This document shows, piece by piece, positions 32,871 through 40,758 of a stretch of 64,000 nt of DNA (positions within the stretch are counted from its first letter, which is position 1; each line of letters begins with the position of its first letter). The DNA lies in assembly GCA_963712065.1 (NCBI GenBank), contig CAVQGM010000001.1, positions 124,001-188,000 of the forward strand. Reading direction: 5' to 3'. Position numbers and translations under genes: made by a program. The notes beneath the pieces were generated by a model. That model was not told where the DNA came from and made no database searches. It was given only the letters and a program-made list of their open reading frames with translations. The stretch comes from CAVQGM01 sp963712065 (GTDB lineage: Bacteria; Actinomycetota; Acidimicrobiia; Acidimicrobiales; Acidimicrobilacustridaceae).

Positions 32871-33758
32871 TCAGGACGTCGGGTAGGCGGCGTCGACGGC
32901 CTGCCACCCGGGCAGGCCGACGGCGTCGGTGAAGTCGTCGAAGCCGACCACCAGATCGAGGTGGTTCCGGAGCGACCCCTCGTCGGCGAGGGTGCCGAAG
33001 GCCGTGGCGAGGGCCCTGGTGACGGCGAAGAGCCCCGACAGCGGCGACACGATCAGGTCGTAGCCGAGCTCGTGCAACTCGGCGGGGGTGAGCAACGGGG
33101 TGCGCCCCGCCTCGATCATGTTGGCCACCCGGACGACCCCGGGCAGCGCCGCGGCGACCGCCTCGAGCTCGCTCAGTGACTCGGGCGCCTCGACGAACAC
33201 GGCGTCGACGCCGACATCGACCGCCATGCGGGCCCGCTCGATGGCCTCGTCGAGGCCGAGGGGCCCCCGCGCATCGGTGCGGGCGGTGAGGAACAGGTGC
33301 TCCCGATGGTCGACGGCGGCTCGGAGCTTGGCCAGCCACTCCTCGCGCGGCACGACGTGCTTGTCGGCCATGTGCCCGCACTTCTTCGGCCAGAGCTGAT
33401 CCTCGAGGAACAGGCCCGTGGCCCCCGCCTCCTCCCACAGCTCCACGGTGCGCACGGTGTTGACCGGGTTGCCGTAGGCGGTGTCGGCGTCGACGATCAC
33501 CATCGTCGACGGGGCCGCCCTGCACACCCGCCGCGCCACCTCGGCCATCTCGGTCTGGGTGAGCAGCCCGATGTCGGGCACGCCGAGCTGGGTGCCCGAC
33601 ACGCAGTACCCCGAGACGAAGACGGTCGAGAACCCGGCGTCGGCGGCGAGGCGCGCCGACAGCGAGTCCCACACGCCGGGCATCAGCACCGTCTCCCCGG
33701 CGGCGAGCGCCGCCCGCAGATCGTGGCCGGTGACGGTGCGACGGGCGCGACGTTCCAT
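32871..33758 (-). CDS. Isocitrate lyase / PEP-mutase superfamily enzyme
   Basis: A 295-aa TIM-barrel protein of the PEP-mutase/methylisocitrate-lyase family. The catalytic loop is LEDQLWPKKCGHM (KKCGH signature); metal site residues are in MVIVDADTAYGNPVNTVRT and LFLTARTDARG. Candidates are methylisocitrate lyase, oxaloacetate decarboxylase or a carboxyphosphonoenolpyruvate mutase-like enzyme. No methylcitrate genes are adjacent. The ATG at 33758 is 7 nt after TAGCGT; an upstream in-frame start would add only three residues. It lies upstream of the metX riboswitch on the same strand. Confidence 0.85.
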   Translation of the reverse strand: MERRARRTVTGHDLRAALAAGETVLMPGVWDSLSARLAADAGFSTVFVSGYCVSGTQLGVPDIGLLTQTEMAEVARRVCRAAPSTMVIVDADTAYGNPVNTVRTVELWEEAGATGLFLEDQLWPKKCGHMADKHVVPREEWLAKLRAAVDHREHLFLTARTDARGPLGLDEAIERARMAVDVGVDAVFVEAPESLSELEAVAAALPGVVRVANMIEAGRTPLLTPAELHELGYDLIVSPLSGLFAVTRALATAFGTLADEGSLRNHLDLVVGFDDFTDAVGLPGWQAVDAAYPTS

Positions 33759-33765
33759 GTCGCGC

Positions 33766-33771
33766 ACGCTA
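33766..33771 (-). promoter_or_regulatory. -10 box TAGCGT, leaderless start 33758
   Basis: Seven nt before the ATG of the PEP-mutase-like gene; favours 33758 over 33767. Confidence 0.45.
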
Positions 33772-33791
33772 GCCCTGGCCCCTCGGCGGGT

Positions 33792-34463
33792 TCAGGCCTC
33801 GAGCCGGCCGTCGGTGATGTGGACCGTACGGTCGGCGTAGTGGGTCATTCGGGGGTCGTGGGTGACGATCACGGCGGCGGTGTTGCGGCCCTTGACCTCG
33901 TTCACGATGAGCTCCATCACCTGCTCGCCGAGCTTGGTGTCGAGGGCCGACGTGGGCTCGTCGATGAGCACGAGCTCCGGCTCGTTCATGAGGGCGCGAC
34001 CGATGGCCACACGCTGGCGCTCGCCCCCCGACAGCTGGCCCGGGAGGTTGCCCATCCGCTTCCCGAGACCCAGCTCGGTGAGCAGCCGGGCGGCGCGCTC
34101 GCGGGCGTGCTTCTTGTCCTTCTTGCCGAACTCCGACACGACGAGGAGGTTCTCGCGGGCGTTGAGGAAGGGCACGAGGTTCACCGACTGGAACACGAAG
34201 CCGACGGCGTTGCGGCGGAAGCCGGTGAGCTCCTTCGGCGAGTAGCCGGTGATGTCCTCCCCACCCACCACGACCTCGCCCGCGGTGGGGGCCAGCAGCC
34301 CACCGGCGATCGAGAGGAGCGTGGTCTTGCCCGAGCCCGACGGCCCGACGAGGGCGAGGATCTCGTCGTCGGCGACGGTGACGGCGGCATGGTCGAGGGC
34401 GACGATCTCGTCGTCGCCGGACTGGTACACCTTCCGGACGTCTCGCAGCTCGAGGGCGGTCAC
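33792..34463 (-). CDS. ABC transporter ATP-binding protein (MacB/LolD type)
   Basis: A 223-aa ATPase: Walker A GPSGSGKTTL, Q-loop VFQSVNLVPFLNARENL, signature LSGGERQR, Walker B LVLIDEPTSALD, and switch His in VTHDPRM. It resembles LolD/MacB ATPases that power FtsX-type mechanotransmission transporters. It is the last gene of a three-gene operon with two FtsX-like permeases; the GTG is preceded by AGGAAGGA and lies 18 nt after the permease stop. Confidence 0.9.
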   Translation of the reverse strand: MTALELRDVRKVYQSGDDEIVALDHAAVTVADDEILALVGPSGSGKTTLLSIAGGLLAPTAGEVVVGGEDITGYSPKELTGFRRNAVGFVFQSVNLVPFLNARENLLVVSEFGKKDKKHARERAARLLTELGLGKRMGNLPGQLSGGERQRVAIGRALMNEPELVLIDEPTSALDTKLGEQVMELIVNEVKGRNTAAVIVTHDPRMTHYADRTVHITDGRLEA

Positions 34464-34481
34464 GGGATTCCTTCCTGGGGC

Positions 34482-35579
34482 TCAGCCGATGGCTGACGCG
34501 GGGTCGACCTTGATGACACGGCGCAGCGAGATCACGCTGCCGACGACGGAGGTGACGAGGAGCAGGACGAAGGTGGCGACCGTCCGCGAACCCACCAGCT
34601 GGAAGGGCAGGGCATCGGTGAGCACCGGGCTGAGCGCGTAGACGACCGCGGCGCCGACGGCGAACGACACGGCGGCGACCACGACGGCCTGGGTGACCAC
34701 GCCGGCGAAGATCTGGGCGGTGGACCCGCCGATGGCCTTGAGCACGGCGTACATGCCGACCCGCTCGAGGGTGAGCAGCGCGAAGAACAGGGCGATCACG
34801 AGCCCGGCGACGAAGAGCGTCGTGGAGATGATCGACGTGAAGGTCGAGTTCTGCTCCTTGATCCCGGGGAGGGCGAGCACGGCGTCGTCGCGCGTGAGGG
34901 TGTCGGTGCTGCCGCCGGTGGTGGCGTCGATCGCGGCGGCGACCGCCGTCGGGTCCGCGCTCGGATCGGTGGTGACCACGAGCGCCTGGAACGTGCCGTC
35001 GGGCAGGACCGAGTCCGGCCTGCTGGCACCGAGCACCTCGCGCCACGTGCCCGGCTCGACCCACAGGCCACCCTGCAGCAGGAAGTTGGCGTCGTCGACC
35101 CAGCCCACGACGGTGACCGGGTAGCGGGTCGGGCCGAGGCCGATCCGCTCGCCGATGACCACTCCCGACCGCTCGAGGCTGCGGTCGGCATAGGCCTCTC
35201 CCGGCCCGGGCGGCGCCGGGATGTCACCGGTGACCTGCTCGTAGCCGACGACGGCGGCGTCGGCCAGCTCCGACTCCCCCGGCACCTCCGCCCCGACGAG
35301 GGCGACGCCGAGGCCGGCGGCCGACGCGACGCCGTCGACCTGCTCGACCTGGGTGCGCACCTCGGGGTCGATCCGGGAGCGCACGAGGGAGTTGCGGGCG
35401 TCGGAGGAGAAGGTGATCAGCTCGGCCGACTGCGACCGCAGCACACCGGTGGAGCCGAGGTACAGGCCGTCGAGCAGGGCCCCCAGGAACAGCAGCAGGA
35501 CGGTGAGCACGAGCAGGGCGGTGCCGGCGACGGCGAACCGCAACGGCTTGCGGACGAGCTCCCGGAGGGCGAGCCTCAC
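34482..35579 (-). CDS. FtsX-like ABC permease (second)
   Basis: A 365-aa permease with an N-terminal transmembrane helix (RFAVAGTALLVLTVLLLFLG), a large extracytoplasmic domain (residues 45-235) and three C-terminal helices (TTLFVAGLVIALFFALLTLE, AVVVAAVSFAVGAAVVYAL, TFVLLLVTSVVGSVISLRRV). This four-helix form is the MacB/LolCE type. The final RVIKVDPASAIG is the usual FtsX-family ending. The GTG overlaps the upstream permease stop as GTGA. The substrate is unknown. Confidence 0.85.
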   Translation of the reverse strand: MRLALRELVRKPLRFAVAGTALLVLTVLLLFLGALLDGLYLGSTGVLRSQSAELITFSSDARNSLVRSRIDPEVRTQVEQVDGVASAAGLGVALVGAEVPGESELADAAVVGYEQVTGDIPAPPGPGEAYADRSLERSGVVIGERIGLGPTRYPVTVVGWVDDANFLLQGGLWVEPGTWREVLGASRPDSVLPDGTFQALVVTTDPSADPTAVAAAIDATTGGSTDTLTRDDAVLALPGIKEQNSTFTSIISTTLFVAGLVIALFFALLTLERVGMYAVLKAIGGSTAQIFAGVVTQAVVVAAVSFAVGAAVVYALSPVLTDALPFQLVGSRTVATFVLLLVTSVVGSVISLRRVIKVDPASAIG

Positions 35580-36703
35580 GTGAGCCCCCCGAGGCTCGGG
35601 CGGCGCACGGCGTCGTTGGGGTCGATGCGCAGCACCCGCACCAGGGCCACCACCGACCCGAGCAGCCCGAGGACCACGATCAGCACGACGTCGGTGACGA
35701 CCGTCCCGGCCGACAGGGTGATGGGGAGCCCGCCCTGGAAGCCGGCGATGGCGAGGTAGGTGAGCACGACGCCGACGACCAAGCCCGCGCCGAGCACCAG
35801 GGCGATCTGCACGGCAAGGCCCTTGACCAGGTACGACGTCGACGCGCCGACCGCCCGGACCAGGGTGAGCGACGGGAGCTTCTGGACGGTCAGGATCACG
35901 AAGAAGAAGCCGATGACGAGGAGCACGACGCCGCGGACGAGCCACAGGATGAGATCGAACGACTGGGTGACCTGTGCGACACCCGGCGCCTCGTCGGCTG
36001 CCTGGTCGCGGGTGAGCGCCTCGACGCCGTCGACCTGGTCGTTGATGGCGGCGGCCAGCTGCTCGGGCGTGGTGCCGGCGGCCGGGGTGAGGGCGAGCAG
36101 CGACGGGAGCACCCCGGTCGCGTCGGGGTTGGCGGCGAGCCGGAGGTCGGCGTAGGTGTCGAAGGTGACCCACAGGGTGGGTGACACGCTGTAGCGGCTC
36201 CGCTCGGTGAGGCCGACGATGGTGAGCGGCACGTCGCCGGACGCGGTGGTCACGGTGTCGCCGATGGCGAACCCCGCGCTCTCGTCCTCCTTGCTGGCCA
36301 ACGCCTCACCCGCACCGTCGGGCATGCGGCCATCGACCACCTGCGTGGGCTCGCCCGGGCCGCCCGGCTGGAACCCGAAGATCGAGACGTCGGTGTCGTC
36401 GCCGTCGGCGACGACGGTGAAGGTGGCCTCGCCGAGCGGCGCCGAAGCGCCGACGCCGGCCACGGCCTCGACCGCCTGCTGCTCGGGCGGCGTGACGATG
36501 CTTCCGGCCACGTTCTTGCGGGCGTCGGCACCGAACACGAGCACCGTTCCCGACTGCTCGCGGATGGCGCCGATGAAGCTGGTGATGAGCGAGCCCAGCA
36601 GCGCCTGCTGGAACAGGATGAGGAAGACGAGCAGGCCGACCGCGCCGGCGAGCAGGCCGAAGCGCAGCTTCGCCCGTCGGATCTCCTGGCCGGCCAGCAA
36701 CAT
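35576..36703 (-). CDS. FtsX-like ABC permease (first)
   Basis: A 375-aa permease of the same four-helix form: MLLAGQEIRRAKLRFGLLAG then a first helix, an extracytoplasmic domain, and helices IGFFFVILTVQKLPSLTLVR, ALVLGAGLVVGVVLTYLAIA and VTDVVLIVVLGLLGSVVALV, ending RIDPNDAVRRPSLGGLT. It pairs with the next gene as a heterodimeric exporter or lipoprotein/peptide release system driven by the ATPase. The ATG is 7 nt after TAGGAT (36711-36716), so this is the operon promoter. A longer frame to 36877 has no similarity. Confidence 0.85.
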   Translation of the reverse strand: MLLAGQEIRRAKLRFGLLAGAVGLLVFLILFQQALLGSLITSFIGAIREQSGTVLVFGADARKNVAGSIVTPPEQQAVEAVAGVGASAPLGEATFTVVADGDDTDVSIFGFQPGGPGEPTQVVDGRMPDGAGEALASKEDESAGFAIGDTVTTASGDVPLTIVGLTERSRYSVSPTLWVTFDTYADLRLAANPDATGVLPSLLALTPAAGTTPEQLAAAINDQVDGVEALTRDQAADEAPGVAQVTQSFDLILWLVRGVVLLVIGFFFVILTVQKLPSLTLVRAVGASTSYLVKGLAVQIALVLGAGLVVGVVLTYLAIAGFQGGLPITLSAGTVVTDVVLIVVLGLLGSVVALVRVLRIDPNDAVRRPSLGGLT

Positions 36704-36710
36704 GGCGGGG

Positions 36711-36716
36711 ATCCTA
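36711..36716 (-). promoter_or_regulatory. -10 box TAGGAT, leaderless start 36703
   Basis: Seven nt before the ATG of the first permease; likely promoter of the ABC operon. Confidence 0.5.
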
Positions 36717-36771
36717 GGGAACGACCCCCGGCTCGCCCGCATCGGGGATGGTGGGTGCCCGACGGCGGCGG

Positions 36772-38574
36772 TCACCGCCAGCGAGGGCGACGCCCACGCC
36801 ACCAGTCGAGCACCTCGACGCCCGACTCGTACGCCTCGGTCATCCGCGCGGCGGCACGGTCGAGGTGATCGGCCCACGCCGTCGCGTCGCCGGCTCCGGA
36901 TGCCGTCGTCGCCTGCACGACGGCGACCGCAGCCTCGTCCCAGAGGTCCCGGCGCGCCGGCAACGGGACCCGGAGCAGGAGGCGGGCCGACACCTTGATG
37001 GCTCCCGCCGACCGCGCCGCCCCACCGGCTTCACGCGCCGCCCACGCCGACACCGGCGGGGCCACGAGCACGGCGGCGATGTGGGCCAGGGTGGCTCGAG
37101 CTGCATCGGGGGCGTCGTGGCGGGGTCGGACGGCGATCACCGGCACCGACGGGTAGGCCGTCCCCTCCTCGTCGAGGGCCGGCTCGAGCACCCGGGTCTG
37201 GGTCGCCACCAGCACCTTTGGACAGGACAGACCGTCGGCCCAACGGGCGACCCTCGGGTCACCCTCGGCCAGCGCGTCGAGGTCCACGACGGGTGCCGTC
37301 CACGAGTCGCCGGCGAAGCGGGTCGGCCCGACGCCCCACCGCAAGCGGAGTGGGTCGATGGCGCCGCTCGTGACGAGCGGCGCCCGTCGACCGACGATCG
37401 ACGTCGCTTCGCCGACGAAGGGTCGCACGCCGTAGAACTGATCCCGGAACCCGGCCGTGGCCGTGGCGAGGTCGGCCAGCGACCGGTCGCGGGCGAGGTC
37501 GACGGACGGGATGCCCGTCAGGTCGGCCAGGAGCGGGGCCCACGAGCATCCGGTCCCGCCACTCCCGACACCGAGGGCCACCTCGTGGGCGTCGAGACCC
37601 GGTGCGGGCGAGACGCCGGCGCCGGTCCACCGGGCCAACCCGCCCTGGCGCCCGCCCACCTCGAGGATCGGCGCGCACACCCGCACGCCGGCGGCGAAGA
37701 CCGGCTCGGCGGCGTGCCACAGCCCCACCAGGGCGGCCGTCGAGCGCACCTCGGCCCGCACCGGCCCGGCGTCGCGGGCGGCCAGGGTGCTCTCGGGGAC
37801 GATCAGGGCCACCCTCCCTCCGGGACGGGTCAGGCGACAGGCGGCGACGAGGAACAGGGAGGCGGTGTCGGCGTACCCGTGGGCGACGGCGCCGAGGTGC
37901 CGGCGCAGCGCCGCCCGGTCGTCCTCGTCGCGTGCGGTGTCGACCGCGAGCTGGCCCTGGAACGGCGGGTTGCCGACGACGAGGTCGAACGGGGCGGGCG
38001 TCGGCGACCACGCGTCCAGCCCGGTCCGGAGGGTGTCGGCGACCACGAGCGAGGGTCGGGCCCGCGGTGCCCCCCGCGCCGCCGCCCACAGCACGAGGGC
38101 GGCCTCGGCGACGTCGACGGCGAGGGGATCGAGGTCGATCCCGTACGTCCGCTCGCCGATGATCGCCCCGGGCTCGGCGCCGTCGTCGGCGGCCCGCTCG
38201 GCGGCGGCGAGGACGAAGGCGCCACCGCCCACCGCCGGATCGCACACGCGGCCGACGGAGCCGGTCCCCACGGCGGCGCACACGAGGCCCCGGGCCACCG
38301 GTGCCGGGGTGTAGAAGACCCCGTGCCGGCGCCGGACACCGCGCCCGAGGAGCGCCTCGTGGGCCTGCCCGAGGAGCCACGGATCGCCGGGGGACGACGC
38401 CGGTGGGAGCGGCCGCGGCAGCGGGGCGCGGGGACCGTCGAGCAGGGCGACGGCCGGTCCGCTGGGGTTCACGCCCGCCCGGGCGAACAGCGCGGCGGCC
38501 AGGCCGGCGAGCACGGCACGGGGGTCGGTGCCGGGGACGACGCCGGCGGCCAGGTCGGCCAGCCACCGCCGCAC
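36772..38574 (-). CDS. N6-adenine DNA methylase (orphan, type I/IIG-like)
   Basis: A 600-aa gamma-type methyltransferase. Motif I is DPAVGGGAFVLAAAER, the acidic loop TYGIDLDPLAVDVAE, and motif IV DLVVGNPPFQGQ (NPPF, amino methylation of adenine). The C-terminal 330 residues look like a target-recognition region of the Eco57I/TaqI class. N-terminal residues before 60 are of unknown role. No endonuclease or specificity gene is adjacent, so it appears orphan. GTG 38574 lies 7 nt after the upstream stop; longer frames run into that gene. Other possible roles are phage defence or epigenetic regulation. Confidence 0.8.
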   Translation of the reverse strand: MRRWLADLAAGVVPGTDPRAVLAGLAAALFARAGVNPSGPAVALLDGPRAPLPRPLPPASSPGDPWLLGQAHEALLGRGVRRRHGVFYTPAPVARGLVCAAVGTGSVGRVCDPAVGGGAFVLAAAERAADDGAEPGAIIGERTYGIDLDPLAVDVAEAALVLWAAARGAPRARPSLVVADTLRTGLDAWSPTPAPFDLVVGNPPFQGQLAVDTARDEDDRAALRRHLGAVAHGYADTASLFLVAACRLTRPGGRVALIVPESTLAARDAGPVRAEVRSTAALVGLWHAAEPVFAAGVRVCAPILEVGGRQGGLARWTGAGVSPAPGLDAHEVALGVGSGGTGCSWAPLLADLTGIPSVDLARDRSLADLATATAGFRDQFYGVRPFVGEATSIVGRRAPLVTSGAIDPLRLRWGVGPTRFAGDSWTAPVVDLDALAEGDPRVARWADGLSCPKVLVATQTRVLEPALDEEGTAYPSVPVIAVRPRHDAPDAARATLAHIAAVLVAPPVSAWAAREAGGAARSAGAIKVSARLLLRVPLPARRDLWDEAAVAVVQATTASGAGDATAWADHLDRAAARMTEAYESGVEVLDWWRGRRPRWR

Positions 38575-38581
38575 CGACGCG

Positions 38582-40594
38582 TCAGCGGGTGATCGTGAAG
38601 CTGAACTGGACCGCACCCGAGCCGGCGATGACACCGCTGATCGTGGCCGGTCGGTCGATCGCCCCGGCCCTGACCCAGACCCCGATCGTGACGGTTCCAC
38701 CGCCGGGGACACTGCCACTCGGTGCGGTCAGCGTCACGTCCGGGTTCCCGGAGGCGAGGGTGTACTGCCCCGAACCTCCGCCGACGTTGCTGAGCACGAT
38801 GCTCGCCGACCCACCAGCGGGGATGGCCGACGGCGGACCAGCAGCGACCACGAGGAAGCCGGGCGAGGTGGGCGTCGACGGGGCGGGGACGCCGCCGCCG
38901 CCACCCGAGGGAGCCGGCGCCGGCGTGGGCGCCGGTGCGGGAGCGGGGTCGGGAGCGGCGGTCGTGGTCGGCGCCTCGGTCGTGGTCGTCGGGACCTCCG
39001 TGGTCGTGGTCGACGGGGTGGTGGTCGTGGTCGACGACGGACGGCCGGCCTCGGTGGTGGGCGTCGACGCGATCGGCGCGGCGAGGTCGCCGTCGTCTTC
39101 GCCACCGCCGCTGAGCGCGACCACCGCACCGACCCCGACGAGGAGGGCGGCAACGGCGGCCACCGCGATCCACACCCCACGCCGCGAGCGACTGGTGGCG
39201 GCGGCCTCGGTGGCCTCCGCCTCGGTCTCCAGCGCGGGCTCCTCGACCTCCGCAACGGCTTCTGCCACCTCCGGAGCCTCCGCGGTCTCCGCGACCTCCG
39301 CGTCCGCATCTTCCGAGATCTCGATCGAGTCGGTGGCCTCGGGGGTGTCGATCTCGGTGGCCTCGGCCGACTCGTGCCCGAGCACGGTCGCCCCGACGGC
39401 GACGGTGCCCATGGCGGCCGCGGCGGCGGCGAGGGCGGCGTGCGACGCGTCCTCGTCGGTCCCGGTCTCGTCGGTCCCGGTCTCGTCGGTCCCGGTCTCG
39501 TCGGTCCCGGTCTCGTCGGTCCCGGTCTCCTCGGCCTCGACCTCGGCCTCCACGACCGCAGACTCGTCGACGACCTCCACCGCAGGCTCGTCGACCACCA
39601 CCGGCTCGACGACCTCCACCGCAGACTCCTCCGCCGCCTCCGGGGTGTCGGCGGTCTCGGTCAGCTCCGTCGCCTCGACGGGCTCCGTCACCTCCGCCGC
39701 TTCGGGGGTATCGGTGGTCTCGACGGGCTCCGTCACCTCCGCCGCCTCCGGGGTGTCGGCGGTCTCGGTCAGCTCCGCCGCATCGGGGGTGTCGGTCGCG
39801 GCGGCCTCGGCCGACTCGTGCCCGAGCACGGTCGCCCCGACGGCGACGGCGCCCACGGCGGCCGCGCCGGCGGCGACGGCGGCGCCCGAGGTGTCGTCGT
39901 CGGTCCCGGTCCCGGTCTCGTCGGCCTCGGCCTCGACGACCGCAGACTCGTCGACGACCTCCACCGCGGACTCCTCCGCCGCAGGCTCGTCGACCACCAC
40001 CGGCTCGACGACCTCCACCGCAGACTCCTCCGCCGCAGGCTCGTCGACCACCACCGGCTCGACGACCTCCACCGCGGACTCCTCCGCCGCAGGCTCGTCG
40101 AACTCGTCCTCGTCATCCCCGACCAGACCGCGCGCCGCCGAACCGACCACCGGCCGGGCTTCGGGCGGCGGCGGGGGCAGCTCGGGTCGGGTGGTGGCGG
40201 CCAACGCCGCGGCGGCCATCCCGGCGTCGATGTCGGCGTCCTCGAGCCAATCGTCGTCGTCGTCGTCGACCACGACGGTGACGGCCTCGGGGCTGTCCCC
40301 CACGAGGTCCTCGGCCAGCTCGTCGACCAGCCCTTCGTCGCGCAGCACGGGCGTGCCGCAGCTGCCGCAGAAGGCGGCCTCGGCCACCAGCTCGGCCCCG
40401 CACTCACCGCAGAACAGCGCCTCCTCGTCGAGCATCGACGCATCGTCGGGTGCGACCGCGTCGAGCATCGAGGAGTCCGTGGACGCGACGTCGTCGCCGT
40501 CGCGCGCCTCCACCGGCCGATCCTTGGTCCCGCTCGATCGGCTCAGCGAGAAGAGGGTGCGGGGCCCGCGGACCCCGGTGTCGTCTACGCCCAT
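38582..40594 (-). CDS. Zinc-ribbon, acidic-repeat, single-pass membrane protein with Ig-like C terminus
   Basis: A 670-aa mosaic. Residues 62-80 are a zinc ribbon (CGECGAEL, CGSCGTPV; C62, C65, C76, C79). Residues about 95-460 are strongly acidic and repetitive: 18-aa repeats (DEPAAEESAVEVVEPVVV), five tandem ETGTD units, and a duplicated VAVGATVLGHESAEA block. A transmembrane helix (GVWIAVAAVAALLVGVGAVV) starts near residue 473. The outside part is a Thr/Pro stalk and an Ig-like beta domain (SIVLSNVGGGSGQYTLASG). The bulk is cytoplasmic. Function unknown. It precedes the adenine methylase by 7 nt and is probably co-transcribed with it. Confidence 0.7.
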   Translation of the reverse strand: MGVDDTGVRGPRTLFSLSRSSGTKDRPVEARDGDDVASTDSSMLDAVAPDDASMLDEEALFCGECGAELVAEAAFCGSCGTPVLRDEGLVDELAEDLVGDSPEAVTVVVDDDDDDWLEDADIDAGMAAAALAATTRPELPPPPPEARPVVGSAARGLVGDDEDEFDEPAAEESAVEVVEPVVVDEPAAEESAVEVVEPVVVDEPAAEESAVEVVDESAVVEAEADETGTGTDDDTSGAAVAAGAAAVGAVAVGATVLGHESAEAAATDTPDAAELTETADTPEAAEVTEPVETTDTPEAAEVTEPVEATELTETADTPEAAEESAVEVVEPVVVDEPAVEVVDESAVVEAEVEAEETGTDETGTDETGTDETGTDETGTDEDASHAALAAAAAAMGTVAVGATVLGHESAEATEIDTPEATDSIEISEDADAEVAETAEAPEVAEAVAEVEEPALETEAEATEAAATSRSRRGVWIAVAAVAALLVGVGAVVALSGGGEDDGDLAAPIASTPTTEAGRPSSTTTTTPSTTTTEVPTTTTEAPTTTAAPDPAPAPAPTPAPAPSGGGGGVPAPSTPTSPGFLVVAAGPPSAIPAGGSASIVLSNVGGGSGQYTLASGNPDVTLTAPSGSVPGGGTVTIGVWVRAGAIDRPATISGVIAGSGAVQFSFTITR
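39452..39526. repeat. 15-bp tandem repeat, five perfect copies
   Basis: CTCGTCGGTCCCGGT is repeated five times in a row with no mismatch and encodes ETGTD units in the 670-aa protein. Being a multiple of 3, copy-number change keeps the frame. Confidence 0.95.
39969..40101. repeat. 54-bp tandem repeat, about 2.5 copies
   Basis: Units begin at 39969, 40023 and 40077 with GACTCCTCCGCCGCAGG and encode the 18-aa acidic repeat of the same protein. The copies are nearly identical at the DNA level, so the duplication is recent or kept uniform by recombination. Confidence 0.9.
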
Positions 40595-40694
40595 GTCGTG
40601 TCCCCATCCTGCGGACCGGCGGGAGCCGGCCCGGAAGCGGTGTCTCCACCACCTGTCGGCAGGCAGGCCCGGGTTCTACAGGGCTTGCGGGGCG

Positions 40695-40738
40695 AAAAAG
40701 GCGGGAGCCCGATCGACACCGGACCCGGGCGGGTCCGG
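40695..40738 (-). terminator. Possible terminator after the DEAD-box gene
   Basis: An 8-bp GC hairpin (CCGGACCC 40719-40726 / GGGTCCGG 40731-40738) is followed on the minus strand by TTTTT (40699-40695) after about 19 nt. The spacing is long for a classical terminator. Confidence 0.4.
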
Positions 40739-40758
40739 GAGGGTGGTCGCGTACGGGA

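Noticed and set aside
39452..40110. CRISPR array
   Set aside because: Repeats of 15 and 54 bp are back to back with no unique spacers and lie inside a coding frame.
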